Below, one piece after another: positions 27,134 to 36,019 of a stretch of DNA of 64,000 nucleotides. The translations under genes were made by a program, and so were the position numbers. The DNA is from Cupriavidus necator (lineage in GTDB: Bacteria; Pseudomonadota; Gammaproteobacteria; Burkholderiales; Burkholderiaceae), in NCBI RefSeq assembly GCF_013141915.1, contig NZ_SROX01000001.1:744001-808000 (forward strand), in the 5' to 3' direction. How positions within the stretch are numbered: position 1 is the stretch's first letter; every line of letters starts with the position of its first letter. Below the pieces are notes generated by a model. It was given only the letters and a program-made list of their open reading frames with translations. It searched no databases and was not told the origin of the DNA.

Positions 27134-28805
27134 TTGGATACCAGGGCAAATGACACCGCCAGCGCGCCGGCGGAGTTCGACTACATCGTCATCGGCGCGG
27201 GATCGGCGGGATGTGCCGTGGCCGCACGCCTGGCTGAGGACGCCAGCGCCACGGTGGCGCTGCTGGAAGCGGGGCCGCATGACCATCACTACGCCATCTG
27301 GGCACCGGTAGGCATCGCCGCCGTGGTGCCCAGGGCGGGGCCGCGCAACTACGCGTACTACACCGAGCCGCAGGCGGGGCTGAACGGCCGCCGCTCATAC
27401 CAGCCGCGCGGGCGCGGGCTGGGCGGCAGTTCCTCGATCAACGGCATGGTCTATATCCGTGGCCACCGGCGTGACTATGACGACTGGGCCGCGCTGGGTT
27501 GCCGCGGCTGGGGCTTCGACGACGTACTGCCCTACTTCCGCCGCAGCGAGCGCAATCCCCGCCTGGGCGGCCAGGCTGATCGGCTGCACGGCAACGACGG
27601 ACCGCTGCACGTCAGCGACCTGCGCTCGCCCAACCCCTTCGCCCAGCGCTTTGTCCAGGCCGCGATGCAGGCGGGACTGCCGCACAACGACGACTTCAAC
27701 GGGCACACCCAGGAAGGCGTGGGCCTGTACCAGGTGACGCAGCGCAATGGCGAGCGCTGGAACGCGGCGCGTGCCTACCTGCACAGCGGCAATGCGGCAG
27801 ACGCGGCGCTGAACGGCGGCCGCCGCGGGCTGGCGGTGCTGACCGATACGCAGGCGCTGCGCATCCTGTTCGACGGCAAGCGCGCCACCGGCGTCGAGGT
27901 GGTCCGTGGCGGCACGGTGCAGGTGCTGCGCGCACGGCGCGAGATCGTAGTCAGCGGCGGCGCGTTCAATTCACCGCAGTTGCTGCTGGCCTCCGGCATT
28001 GGCCTCAGCCGCACAGCTGCGCGAAGTCGGCATCGACGTGGTCCACGCATTGCCGGGCGTGGGCGAGAACCTGCAAGACCACCTCGACATCATCGTCAAC
28101 AAGCAGCTGCAGACCACCGAGCTGTTCGGCAAGACCGGCCGCGGCATGCTGCGGCTGGCGCGCGAGGTGCTGCGCTACCGGCGCAGTCGCACCGGCATGG
28201 TGACGTCGAACATCGCCGAGGCCGGCGCGTTCCTGCGCAGCCGTCCCGAACGGGAGATTCCCGACGTGCAGCTGCACTTCGCGGTGGCGCTGCTGGGCAA
28301 CCGCAACCTCGGCAACCTCGGCCACGGCTACTCCTGCCATGCCTGCGTGCTGCGCCCAAAGAGCCGTGGCCACGTGCGCCTGCGCAGCGCCGACATGCGC
28401 CAAGCGCCGCTGATCGACCCGCGCTTTCTTTCGGCCGAGGCAGACATGGCTGGCATGGTCGAAGGCGTGCGGGCGATTCGCCGCATCTTCGCCCAGCCGG
28501 CCCTGGCGCAGTATGGCGGGCGCGAGGTCCTGACCGACGCATTCGGCCCCGACAGCAGCAACGAGGCGGCGATCCAGGACTTTGTGCGCAACCATGCCGA
28601 TACCGTCTACCACCCGGTCGGCACCTGCAAGATGGGCGTCGACGACATGGCGGTGGTCGACCCCGAACTGCGCGTGCGCGGCGTGCAAGGCTTGCGCGTC
28701 GCCGACGCCTCGATCATGCCCACCCTGATCGGCGGCAACACCAACGCGCCCGCCATCATGATCGGCGAAAAGGCCGCGGACCTGATCAAGGCCGCGTGCC
28801 GCTGA
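27134..28805 (+). pseudogene. GMC family oxidoreductase (choline dehydrogenase-like), frameshifted
   Basis: The family's FAD motif DYIVIGAGSAGCAVAARL opens the protein, followed by GLGGSSSINGMVYIRGHRRDYD and VVSGGAFNSPQLLLASGIG. The frame is then lost near 27999-28006 and continues in the +1 frame as SAAQLREVGIDVVHALPG, GENLQDHLDII and the catalytic-His region YHPVGTCKMG with NTNAPAIMIGEKAADLI. One extra base in GGCCTCAGCC (GGCTCAGCC expected) restores a perfect family match of ~556 residues. Without a correction the product is truncated or a chimera. The start is probably TTG at 27134, after GGAGA. The enzyme would oxidise an alcohol to an aldehyde for the following ALDH. Either a recent mutation or a sequencing error. 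Confidence 0.85.
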
Positions 28806-28843
28806 ACCCCCTGCATTGGCATACCACACCAAGGAGACAACCC

Positions 28844-29755
28844 ATGCAAGCCACCGCACCTGCCAGCATCAGCCCGCAAGACTACCGGGAACTGGAGCAA
28901 GCGCCCTTTCCCTTCACCGTGCGTCGCTGCACGCCGACCATCGGCGCCGAAGTCGAGGGCATCGATTTCCGCGAGACCCTGGATCACGACACCTACCTCT
29001 CGCTGCGCCGCGCGCTGCTGAAGTACAAGGTCCTGTTCTTCCGCAAGCAGGCCATCACGCCGGCCCAGCATGTGGCCGTGGCGCGGCGCTTCGGCGAACT
29101 GGAAGTGCACCCGATGTTCACCAACCATCCGGAGCACCCGGAACTGGTGGTGTTCGGCCGCAACGACAAGACCCGTGGCCGTGAGAACCTCTACCACTCC
29201 GATGTGTCCTGGCGCGAGATCCCGTCGATGGGCTCGATGCTGCGCTGCCTGGAGTGTCCCGAGGTAGGCGGCGACACCATCTGGGTCAACATGGCCGCGG
29301 CGTACGACAACCTGCCGCAGGACGTGAAGGACCGCATCGCCAAGCTGAAGGCCGTGCACGACGCCATGCCGGCGTTCGGCGCCGCGCTGAGCGACGAGAA
29401 GTACGCCGAGATGCGCGCCAAGTATCCGCCCATGGTGCACCCGGTGGTACGCACCCATCCGGAAACCGGCGAGAAGATCCTGTTCGTCAACGAGGCCTTC
29501 ACCATGCATTTCGCCAACTTCGCCAAGGAACAGCCATATCGCTTCGGCTCGGACTACCGGCCCGCGGAACTCGACCTGATGCAATACCTGTACCGCCAGG
29601 CCGCCGCGCCCGAGTACCAGGTGCGCCTGCGCTGGCAACCGGACACGATCGCGCTGTGGGACAACCGCTCCACCCAGCATTACGCCGTGCAGGACTATTT
29701 CCCCGCGGTGCGCCACATGAACCGCGCCACCATCATCGGCGACCGTCCGGTCTGA
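28844..29755 (+). CDS. TauD/TfdA family Fe(II)/2-oxoglutarate dioxygenase
   Basis: 303 residues. The iron triad is His118-x-Asp120 (NLYHSDVSW) and His279 (RSTQHYAVQDY), with the 2-oxoglutarate-binding Arg in MNRATIIGD. The beginning (FTVRRCTPTIGAEVEGIDFRE, in part TPTIGAEVEGIDF) is typical of taurine/alkylsulfate/2,4-D dioxygenases. These hydroxylate the carbon next to sulfonate, sulfate, ether or amine, releasing an aldehyde. The ATG at 28844 has AAGGAGA. It follows the GMC gene by 38 bp and precedes an aldehyde dehydrogenase gene, so the operon would hydroxylate, oxidise and take the aldehyde to an acid. The substrate is unknown. Confidence 0.9.
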   Translation: MQATAPASISPQDYRELEQAPFPFTVRRCTPTIGAEVEGIDFRETLDHDTYLSLRRALLKYKVLFFRKQAITPAQHVAVARRFGELEVHPMFTNHPEHPELVVFGRNDKTRGRENLYHSDVSWREIPSMGSMLRCLECPEVGGDTIWVNMAAAYDNLPQDVKDRIAKLKAVHDAMPAFGAALSDEKYAEMRAKYPPMVHPVVRTHPETGEKILFVNEAFTMHFANFAKEQPYRFGSDYRPAELDLMQYLYRQAAAPEYQVRLRWQPDTIALWDNRSTQHYAVQDYFPAVRHMNRATIIGDRPV

Positions 29756-29784
29756 CCGAACGCCAACCCATTGAGGCAAACGGC

Positions 29785-31206
29785 ATGCATTGCATCGACA
29801 AGTTCTATCTCGACGGCAAATGGGTGGCGCCCGCGGCGGGCGCCACCCAGGCCGACATCATTGACCCGGCCACCGAAGCGGTTGCCGGCAAGCTCGCCAT
29901 GGGCACCACCGCGGACGTGGACCGCGCCGTCGCGGCCGCGCGCGCCGCCTTCCCGGCGTGGTCGACGTCCACGCGGGAAGCCCGGATCGCGCTGCTCGAG
30001 CGCATCATCGCCGCCTACCAGGCACGCATGGCCGACCTGGCGCAGGCGGTGCGCCAGGAGATCGGCGCGCCGATCACGCTGGCCACCAACCTCCAGGCCG
30101 CCATCGGGCTGGCACAGCTGCAGGCGACGCTGCAGGCCCTGCGCGACTTTGCCTTCGAAAGCCCGCGCGGCAAGAGCCATATCCTGCGTGAAGCCATCGG
30201 CGTGGCCGCGCTGATCACGCCGTGGAACTGGCCGCTGAACCAGATCGCGGCCAAGGTGGCGCCGGCGCTGGCGGCAGGCTGCACCGTGGTGCTCAAGCCG
30301 TCGGAGATCGCGCCGCTGGATGCGCAGATCTTCGCCGAGATCATGGATGCCGCCGGCACGCCGCCGGGCGTGTTCAACATGCTCTATGGCGAAGGCCGCG
30401 TGGTGGGCGCCGCGCTGTCGTCGCATCGCGATGTCGACATGGTGTCGATCACCGGCTCGACCCGCGCTGGCGTGGAAGTGGCCATCAGCGCGGCCCCCAC
30501 GGTCAAGCGCGTGGCGCAGGAACTGGGCGGCAAGTCACCGCTGATCATCCTGGACGATGCCGACCTGCAGGCCGCTGTGACCAGCGGCGTGGCACAGTGC
30601 ATGGTCAATTCCGGACAGACCTGCGTGGCGCCAACGCGCGTCCTGGTTCCGCGCGCTCGCTACGAGGAAGCGGTGCAGATCGCGGCGGCGGTGGCCAATG
30701 CGGTCAAGGTCGGTGATCCGTCGGATCCCGAGACCAAGATGGGGCCGATCTCCAACCGCGGCCAGTATGACAAGGTGCAGCACCTGATCAGGGTCGGCAT
30801 CGAGGAGGGTGCGCGGCTGGCTGCCGGCGGCCCGGGCCGCCCCGAGGGGCTGGAGCGCGGCTTCTATGCCCGCCCGACCATCTTTGCCGAGGTGCGCAAC
30901 GACATGACCATCGCCCGCGAGGAAATCTTCGGGCCGGTGCTGTGCCTGTTGCCGTATGACAGCGAAGAGCAAGCCGTGGCCATCGCCAATGACACGGACT
31001 TCGGCCTGGCCGCCTATATTGCCTCGTCCGACCCGGCGCGCGCACGCAAGCTGGCGGCAAGGCTGCGTGCCGGCAACGTGCGCATCAATGGGGCGATGAT
31101 GGATATCACCGCGCCGTTCGGCGGCTACAAGACTTCCGGCAACGGCCGCGAGTACGGCCCTGAAGGCATCGCCGAGTTTCTGGAGACCAAGACCGTGACC
31201 GGCTGA
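29785..31206 (+). CDS. Aldehyde dehydrogenase family protein
   Basis: 473 residues. Motifs: ITPWNWPLNQIAAKVAPALA, GSTRAGVEVA, QELGGKSPLIILDDAD (general base Glu) and NSGQTCVAPTRVL with the nucleophile Cys. NAD(P)-dependent oxidation of an aldehyde to its acid is certain as a class; substrate range is not readable. It is the last gene of the GntR-controlled operon, 29 bp after the dioxygenase, and is followed by a large hairpin at 31243 that probably ends the transcript. Confidence 0.92.
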   Translation: MHCIDKFYLDGKWVAPAAGATQADIIDPATEAVAGKLAMGTTADVDRAVAAARAAFPAWSTSTREARIALLERIIAAYQARMADLAQAVRQEIGAPITLATNLQAAIGLAQLQATLQALRDFAFESPRGKSHILREAIGVAALITPWNWPLNQIAAKVAPALAAGCTVVLKPSEIAPLDAQIFAEIMDAAGTPPGVFNMLYGEGRVVGAALSSHRDVDMVSITGSTRAGVEVAISAAPTVKRVAQELGGKSPLIILDDADLQAAVTSGVAQCMVNSGQTCVAPTRVLVPRARYEEAVQIAAAVANAVKVGDPSDPETKMGPISNRGQYDKVQHLIRVGIEEGARLAAGGPGRPEGLERGFYARPTIFAEVRNDMTIAREEIFGPVLCLLPYDSEEQAVAIANDTDFGLAAYIASSDPARARKLAARLRAGNVRINGAMMDITAPFGGYKTSGNGREYGPEGIAEFLETKTVTG

Positions 31207-31242
31207 GGCCGCGAGCCCGTCGCTTGCGACGGCTCACCCCGC

Positions 31243-31282
31243 CACCGCCCGGCTCGCAGCGCCCCGCTGCGGCCGGGCGGTG
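31243..31282 (+). terminator. Large hairpin after the aldehyde dehydrogenase gene
   Basis: An 11-bp outer stem (CACCGCCCGGC/GCCGGGCGGTG) and a 7-bp inner stem (CGCAGCG/CGCTGCG) stack with a single unpaired T and a 3-base loop. It starts 36 bp after the stop. There is no T-run. A smaller stem CCGTCGC-tt-GCGACGG precedes it. Confidence 0.5.
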
Positions 31283-31424
31283 TCGCTTGTGGGGCGCATG
31301 ACGCCAGCCGCGGCGACGCTGCCGCGCTTGTCTGACACCCGCAGTCGGAAGCGTCCGACAGCCAACGCCTGCCGGCACGCTATCTTCGAGGGTAGCGCCA
31401 GGCCTTTTGCCGAAGCGCCCGGCT

Positions 31425-32663
31425 ATGTCGACCCTGCCCGATCCCACCGCCTCTGCGCTGCCGCCAGCGCCGCCCGTCCCGCTGCTGACCGACCACGGCA
31501 GGCCCGCGGCCGGCGACGCCGCGCCGCCGGGCCACGCCGCGGACGAAGTATCCGCCCCCGCGCCGGCCCTGCTGACCGACGAAGCCGTTGCCGGCGCGCT
31601 GCATCGCGCCAGCACCGCGCTGATGGTGCTGGCCGTGCTGTTCTCGCTGTACGCCGTGCATATCGCGCGCGATTTCCTGGTGCCGGTGATTATCGCGGTG
31701 GTGATGGCCTACCTGCTGGATCCGCTGGTGTCGGCACTGCAGCGGCTGGGGCTGCCGCGCACGCTGGCCAGCACCATCGTGCTGCTGGCGCTGCTGAGCG
31801 CCCTGCTGAGCGGCGCGTACCTGTTGCAGGGGCAGGTCGAATCGATGATCAACAGCCTGCCGGAAATGGCCAGCAAACTGTCGCGTTCCATCGGCGCGCT
31901 GCTCAGCGGCGATGACTCGATGTGGCAGAAGATACGCCGCGCCGCCACCGTGCTCAGCGGCACCGGCCAGCCGCCGCCGGCGCGCGGCACCCACGTGGTG
32001 GTAGACCAGTCGCCAGGCCAGATCAACAACATGCTGCTGGCCGGCTCGGTCAGCATCTTCACCATGGCGGCGCAGGCGGTGGTGGTGGTGTTCCTGCTGT
32101 ACTTTCTGATGCTTGCGGGGGACACCTTCAAGCGCAAGTTCATCAAGATGGTGGGCACCACCATCTCGGAAAAGAAGATCAGCGTGCACATGCTGGACGA
32201 GGTCAACCGTTCCATCCGCCGCTATATGGGCATGCTGCTGGTGACCAACGCCGGCCTCGGCGTCTGCACCTGGCTGCTGCTGAAATGGCTTGGGGTCGAC
32301 AATGCCGGCAGTTGGTCGATTGCGGCGGCGGCATTGCACCTGGTGCCCTACTTCGGCGCGCTGGCGATCGCGTTATGCCTGGGCATGGTGACGTTCATGC
32401 AGTTCGGCACGCTCGGCATGGCCGCGGTGGCCGCCGGCGGTTCGTTGCTGATCGCAACCCTGATCGGCTCGGTCATCACCACGTGGATGACCGGCCGCAT
32501 GGCGCGCATGAATGCGGTGGCGGTATTCGTCGCCCTGCTGCTGTTCACCTGGCTGTGGGGCGTGTGGGGCATGCTGCTCGCGATTCCGCTGATCACCATC
32601 GCCAAGGTGGTCGCCGATCACATCGAGGGCATGGAAGTGGTCGCCGAGTTCCTGGGCGAATAA
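31425..32663 (+). CDS. AI-2E family transporter (PerM/YhhT type)
   Basis: 412 residues. After a proline/alanine-rich cytoplasmic N-terminus of ~60 residues come about eight membrane segments: LMVLAVLFSLYAVHIARDFLVPV, VVMAYLLDPLV, TIVLLALLSALLSGAYLL and a C-terminal set ending NAVAVFVALLLFTWLWGVWGML. This is the AI-2E transporter-like superfamily, whose members export varied substrates; few truly handle AI-2. The ATG at 31425 (MSTLPDP) is preferred over an upstream TTG. It is not clearly linked with its neighbours. Confidence 0.88.
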   Translation: MSTLPDPTASALPPAPPVPLLTDHGRPAAGDAAPPGHAADEVSAPAPALLTDEAVAGALHRASTALMVLAVLFSLYAVHIARDFLVPVIIAVVMAYLLDPLVSALQRLGLPRTLASTIVLLALLSALLSGAYLLQGQVESMINSLPEMASKLSRSIGALLSGDDSMWQKIRRAATVLSGTGQPPPARGTHVVVDQSPGQINNMLLAGSVSIFTMAAQAVVVVFLLYFLMLAGDTFKRKFIKMVGTTISEKKISVHMLDEVNRSIRRYMGMLLVTNAGLGVCTWLLLKWLGVDNAGSWSIAAAALHLVPYFGALAIALCLGMVTFMQFGTLGMAAVAAGGSLLIATLIGSVITTWMTGRMARMNAVAVFVALLLFTWLWGVWGMLLAIPLITIAKVVADHIEGMEVVAEFLGE

Positions 32664-32760
32664 CCTTTTCCGCCACACCGCCGCGGGATTGCGCCGCTAT
32701 ACTGGATGTGCGGATGCTGCACCACAGCATTTGGTGCAGGCGGTTCGCGCGGAGGAAACC

Positions 32761-32979
32761 ATGATGTCTTTATGCGACCTGTGCGAGTCGCAACTGGACC
32801 GTCCCGGCCATGTGCCGCCGCATCCGCGGCTGGCGATCTCGGCAACGCTGCGCATGGCGAGCGGCCAGAATGCGTTCGTGTACCGTTGCGGCCACTGCGG
32901 CGAGACACTGCTGCTTGCGTCCCACGACGGCGACGCGCCGGACCGCTGGACACGGCTGGACGCCGACGGCTGGCGCTGA
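32761..32979 (+). CDS. Small zinc-ribbon-like protein
   Basis: 72 residues. Two CxxC pairs, Cys5-x2-Cys8 (SLCDLCESQ) and Cys43-x2-Cys46 (YRCGHCGET), are placed as in zinc ribbons. A GGAGG ribosome site precedes the ATG at 32761. I do not recognise the function. It is one of two small cysteine-rich genes in tandem, unusual in this otherwise metabolic section. Confidence 0.78.
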   Translation: MMSLCDLCESQLDRPGHVPPHPRLAISATLRMASGQNAFVYRCGHCGETLLLASHDGDAPDRWTRLDADGWR

Positions 32980-33057
32980 CGGGCGCCACAGCCCTGCTGG
33001 CGCCGCCTTGATCCCGCGCAAACCCGACCGCCGGCAGCGCCGACATAATGGGCCATC

Positions 33058-33267
33058 ATGGCCAAGAAATTTCCTCTCTACCCCAGCCACCCCGAGCGCA
33101 TTTGCTGGGGCTGCGACCAATACTGCCCGGTCGATTCCATGCGCTGCGGCAATGGCTCCAGCCGCACCCAGCATCCGGTTGAACTGCTCGGCGAAGACTG
33201 GCTTGAATACGGCGACTGGGGCATCGAGGCGCCGTCGCCCGCGGCACCGTCCGGGACCACCCCCTAG
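33058..33267 (+). CDS. DUF3079 domain protein
   Basis: 69 residues. It opens MAKKFPLYPSHPERICWGCDQYCPVDSMRCGNGSSRTQHPVELLGEDW, given here by pieces: ERICWGCDQYCP with four Cys in total and TQHPVELLGEDW. This matches the DUF3079 family as I know it from betaproteobacteria. The Cys pattern suggests metal binding. Function unknown. It precedes the succinate-semialdehyde dehydrogenase gene by 75 bp. Confidence 0.8.
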   Translation: MAKKFPLYPSHPERICWGCDQYCPVDSMRCGNGSSRTQHPVELLGEDWLEYGDWGIEAPSPAAPSGTTP

Positions 33268-33342
33268 GGAGCAGGATTACAATCGTTGTCTCCGGCTTAA
33301 CGATAAGACCCGGCGCCACCGCCGGCATCCACCGAGACAACC

Positions 33343-34791
33343 ATGCTGAACCTTCAGGACTCCTCGCTGCTGCGGCAGCAGTGCTTTATCGACGGCCGCT
33401 GGATCGATGGCGAGCGCCGCATCGACGTAACCAATCCCGCCACCGGCGAGCGCGTGGGCCAGGTGCCGCAACTGGGCGCCGCGGAGACCCGTCAGGCGAT
33501 CGAGGCCGCTAATCGCGCGCTGCCGGCGTGGCGCGCCCGTACCGCCAAGGAGCGCTCGGCGCTGCTGCGCAAATGGTTCGAGCTGATCCTGGCCAGCCAG
33601 GAAGACCTGGCCCGCATCATGACCGCGGAGCAAGGCAAGCCGATTGCCGAGGCGCGCGGCGAGATCGCCTACGCGGCCTCGTTCATCGAATGGTTTGCGG
33701 AGGAAGGCAAGCGGGTCTATGGCGATACCATTCCCGCGCCAGTCACCAACCAGCGCATCGTGGTGACCAAGGAGCCGGTCGGGGTCTGTGCCGCCATCAC
33801 GCCGTGGAACTTTCCCGCCGCCATGATCACCCGCAAGGCCGGGCCGGCGCTGGCAGTAGGCTGCACCATGGTGCTCAAACCCGCCTCGCAGACACCCTTG
33901 ACGGCGCTGGCACTGGTGGCCCTGGCCGAGCGCGCCGGCATTCCCGCTGGCGTGCTGTCGGTGGTGACCGGCTCGGCCAGCGCGATCGGCGGCGAGATGA
34001 GCAGCAATCCGCTGGTGCGCAAGCTGACCTTCACCGGCTCGACCGAAGTCGGACGCGTGCTGATGGCGCAGACGGCTTCCACCATCAAGAAGGTATCGAT
34101 GGAATTGGGCGGCAACGCGCCCTTTATCGTGTTCGACGATGCCGACCTCGACGCCGCCGTGGAAGGCGCGATCGTCTCCAAGTACCGCAACGCCGGCCAG
34201 ACCTGTGTCTGCGCCAACCGTATCTACGTGCAGTCCGGCGTGTACGAGGCGTTTGCGCAGAAGCTGGTGGCCGCGGTGGCGGCGCTTAAGGTGGGCAACG
34301 GCATGGAGGATGGCGTGCGCATCGGCCCGCTGATCGACGACAAGGCCGTGGCCAAGGTGGAGGAGCATATCGCCGATGCGCTCGGCAAGGGCGCCCGCCT
34401 GCTGCAGGGCGGCCAGCGCCACGCGCTCGGGCATTCCTTCTTCCAGCCGACCGTGCTGGCCGACGTCGCGCCCGGCATGCTGGTCGCGCGCGAGGAAACC
34501 TTCGGCCCGCTGGCGCCGCTGTTCCGCTTCGACACCGAGGACGACGTGGTGGCCATGGCCAACGATACCGAGTTCGGCCTGGCCAGCTACTTCTATGCGC
34601 GCGACCTGGGCCGGGTCTGGCGTGTCTCGGAACGGCTGGAATATGGCATGGTCGGCGTCAACACGGGCCTGATCTCGAACGAGGTCGCGCCGTTCGGCGG
34701 CGTCAAGCAATCGGGCGTGGGCCGCGAGGGCTCGCACTACGGCATCGACGATTATCTGGTGATCAAGTACACCTGCATGGCCGGCATCTGA
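33343..34791 (+). CDS. gabD: NAD(P)-dependent succinate-semialdehyde dehydrogenase
   Basis: 482 residues, the usual GabD length. Motifs: AITPWNFPAAMITRKAGPAL, GSTEVGRVLM, SMELGGNAPFIVFDDADLDAA and NAGQTCVCANRIYV, whose double Cys is typical of GabD redox-sensitive loops. GabD makes succinate from succinate semialdehyde at the end of the GABA shunt and related pathways. No gabT is adjacent. The 3' end converges with the unknown gene at 34804 with 12 bp between. Confidence 0.9.
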   Translation: MLNLQDSSLLRQQCFIDGRWIDGERRIDVTNPATGERVGQVPQLGAAETRQAIEAANRALPAWRARTAKERSALLRKWFELILASQEDLARIMTAEQGKPIAEARGEIAYAASFIEWFAEEGKRVYGDTIPAPVTNQRIVVTKEPVGVCAAITPWNFPAAMITRKAGPALAVGCTMVLKPASQTPLTALALVALAERAGIPAGVLSVVTGSASAIGGEMSSNPLVRKLTFTGSTEVGRVLMAQTASTIKKVSMELGGNAPFIVFDDADLDAAVEGAIVSKYRNAGQTCVCANRIYVQSGVYEAFAQKLVAAVAALKVGNGMEDGVRIGPLIDDKAVAKVEEHIADALGKGARLLQGGQRHALGHSFFQPTVLADVAPGMLVAREETFGPLAPLFRFDTEDDVVAMANDTEFGLASYFYARDLGRVWRVSERLEYGMVGVNTGLISNEVAPFGGVKQSGVGREGSHYGIDDYLVIKYTCMAGI

Positions 34792-34803
34792 GGCGGCCTA
34801 GCG

Positions 34804-35661
34804 TCAGCGCGGCGCGCCGCCGGCGCCGCGCGACTTGGCCTGCGCGGCGGCCAGCCGGCAGTTGTCCCGAAAGCGCGCGATCTGGTCGTGCACGTGCTGC
34901 ATCTGTTCGATCTGATAGATGGCGCGCTCGGCGCTGTAGCGGGTGCCGAACTCATACAGCGCCCCGTCCGCGGCGCGGGACAAGCCTTCGAGCGCCTGTG
35001 CCAGCGCCCGCCCCTCCACGCTGCGATGTCGGCGCAGGCGCCACGACAGGGCTTCCTGGCCCTGGTCCAGCAGGTTCTGCTGCAGGTAGCCGAGCCGCTC
35101 GGCAAGGCCCTGCGCGTCATGCAGCGCTGACAGATAAGCACAGACGACCGCGAGGCGCTGGTGCATCTCGCCGCCCGACAACAGTTGGCGCGCACAGCGA
35201 CTCCAGGCATGCGCCTCGAGCCCATGGTCCTGCCCGCTGCTTTCCCGCACATGGATGGACAGCGGCAGCACCGACACCGAAAGCCCGGGTGGCAGCACGC
35301 TGGTGAAGCGGCTGGCGATGGCCTGCTGCAAGGCCCGGTCCAGCGCGCAGCACGCCTGGATGTCGGCGTCGACATAGAAGTCGAGCGCCGGCTGCCGACC
35401 GGGGCCGGCCGAAACCACCGCGCGCACCGGCGGGAGCCCCGCCATGGCCAGCGTTTCCAGGCCGGCTTCGATGCAGCGCTGTTCGGCGGCCTCGGCGCCG
35501 AGCGCCTGGACGATGTCCTGCATCTGCAGCGTGCCGGCAAGTTCGGTACGCTCTGCCGCGGGCGGCCACCCGCCCCGGCGATCAGCGGTCGTGGTCATCC
35601 GCTTCAGATCGACATGCGTCATCGCATTGCCCGTCATATACCCTCCGATTCCAGAAGTCAT
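34804..35661 (-). CDS. Unknown protein co-transcribed with flhD and fnr
   Basis: 285 residues (277 if the ATG at 35637 with GGAGG is used). I do not recognise it. Seen: a hydrophilic N-terminus, a central region with alpha/beta character (VVSAGPGRQPALDFYVDADIQACCALD; SVSVLPLSIHVRESSG) and a helical C-terminus rich in Gln/Arg/Ala (LGYLQQNLLDQGQEAL; IEQMQHVHDQIARFRD). Only two or three Cys are present and there is no membrane segment. It starts 3 bp after the flhD stop, so it is translationally coupled with the FNR-FlhD pair. It is not FlhC: the cysteine zinc site of FlhC is absent. Confidence 0.7.
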   Translation of the reverse strand: MTSGIGGYMTGNAMTHVDLKRMTTTADRRGGWPPAAERTELAGTLQMQDIVQALGAEAAEQRCIEAGLETLAMAGLPPVRAVVSAGPGRQPALDFYVDADIQACCALDRALQQAIASRFTSVLPPGLSVSVLPLSIHVRESSGQDHGLEAHAWSRCARQLLSGGEMHQRLAVVCAYLSALHDAQGLAERLGYLQQNLLDQGQEALSWRLRRHRSVEGRALAQALEGLSRAADGALYEFGTRYSAERAIYQIEQMQHVHDQIARFRDNCRLAAAQAKSRGAGGAPR

Positions 35662-35664
35662 GTC

Positions 35665-36018
35665 CTAATCCTGCGCCGACGCCATCACGATGGCGGCGTG
35701 CATGCCTTGCAACGCGTGCAGCGGCTCGGGTCCGGTCAGCGCGGCCACCAGCAAGCTGTTCTCCAGCCGGAAGCGGTACAGCATCAGGTTGGAACGCGCC
35801 AGCGCCACGATTTGCGGCGACGTCAGCGATGCCAGCACGCGGCCCACCTCCGGGCCAAGGCCGAGCCGGAACAGCGCCTCGGCCTCGTTCTCGCGCAGCA
35901 GCCGCTGTGCCAGCAGCAGGTAGGACAGGTTCAGCGCCTCGCTCTGCCGCAGGCGGTCTGCGTCGGGTGGTTGGGCCACCTCCGGAACGGAGGCGCCGGC
36001 TGGCCTGGCTGGTTCCAT
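35665..36018 (-). CDS. flhD: Flagellar transcriptional regulator FlhD family
   Basis: 117 residues. The core NLSYLLLAQRLLRENEAEALFRLGLGPEVGRVLASL, given by NLSYLLLAQRLLREN and ALFRLGLG, with SPQIVALARSNLMLYRFRLENSLLV, is a clear match to FlhD. In enterics FlhD binds FlhC as FlhD4C2 to activate class II flagellar promoters. Here the gene lies 1 bp after fnr and no flhC follows, so this may be a second, orphan FlhD. It would then partner a distant FlhC or act differently. The N-terminal ~25 residues are extra and proline-rich. Confidence 0.85.
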   Translation of the reverse strand: MEPARPAGASVPEVAQPPDADRLRQSEALNLSYLLLAQRLLRENEAEALFRLGLGPEVGRVLASLTSPQIVALARSNLMLYRFRLENSLLVAALTGPEPLHALQGMHAAIVMASAQD

Positions 36019-36019
36019 G

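Noticed and set aside
27059-29755. A single 898-codon GMC-TauD fusion protein
   Set aside because: The middle section (27999-28843) is out-of-frame GMC sequence. The dioxygenase has its own ATG and ribosome site at 28844.
34804-35661. FlhC as the identity of the gene after flhD
   Set aside because: It is longer than FlhC (~190 residues) and lacks the four-cysteine zinc site.
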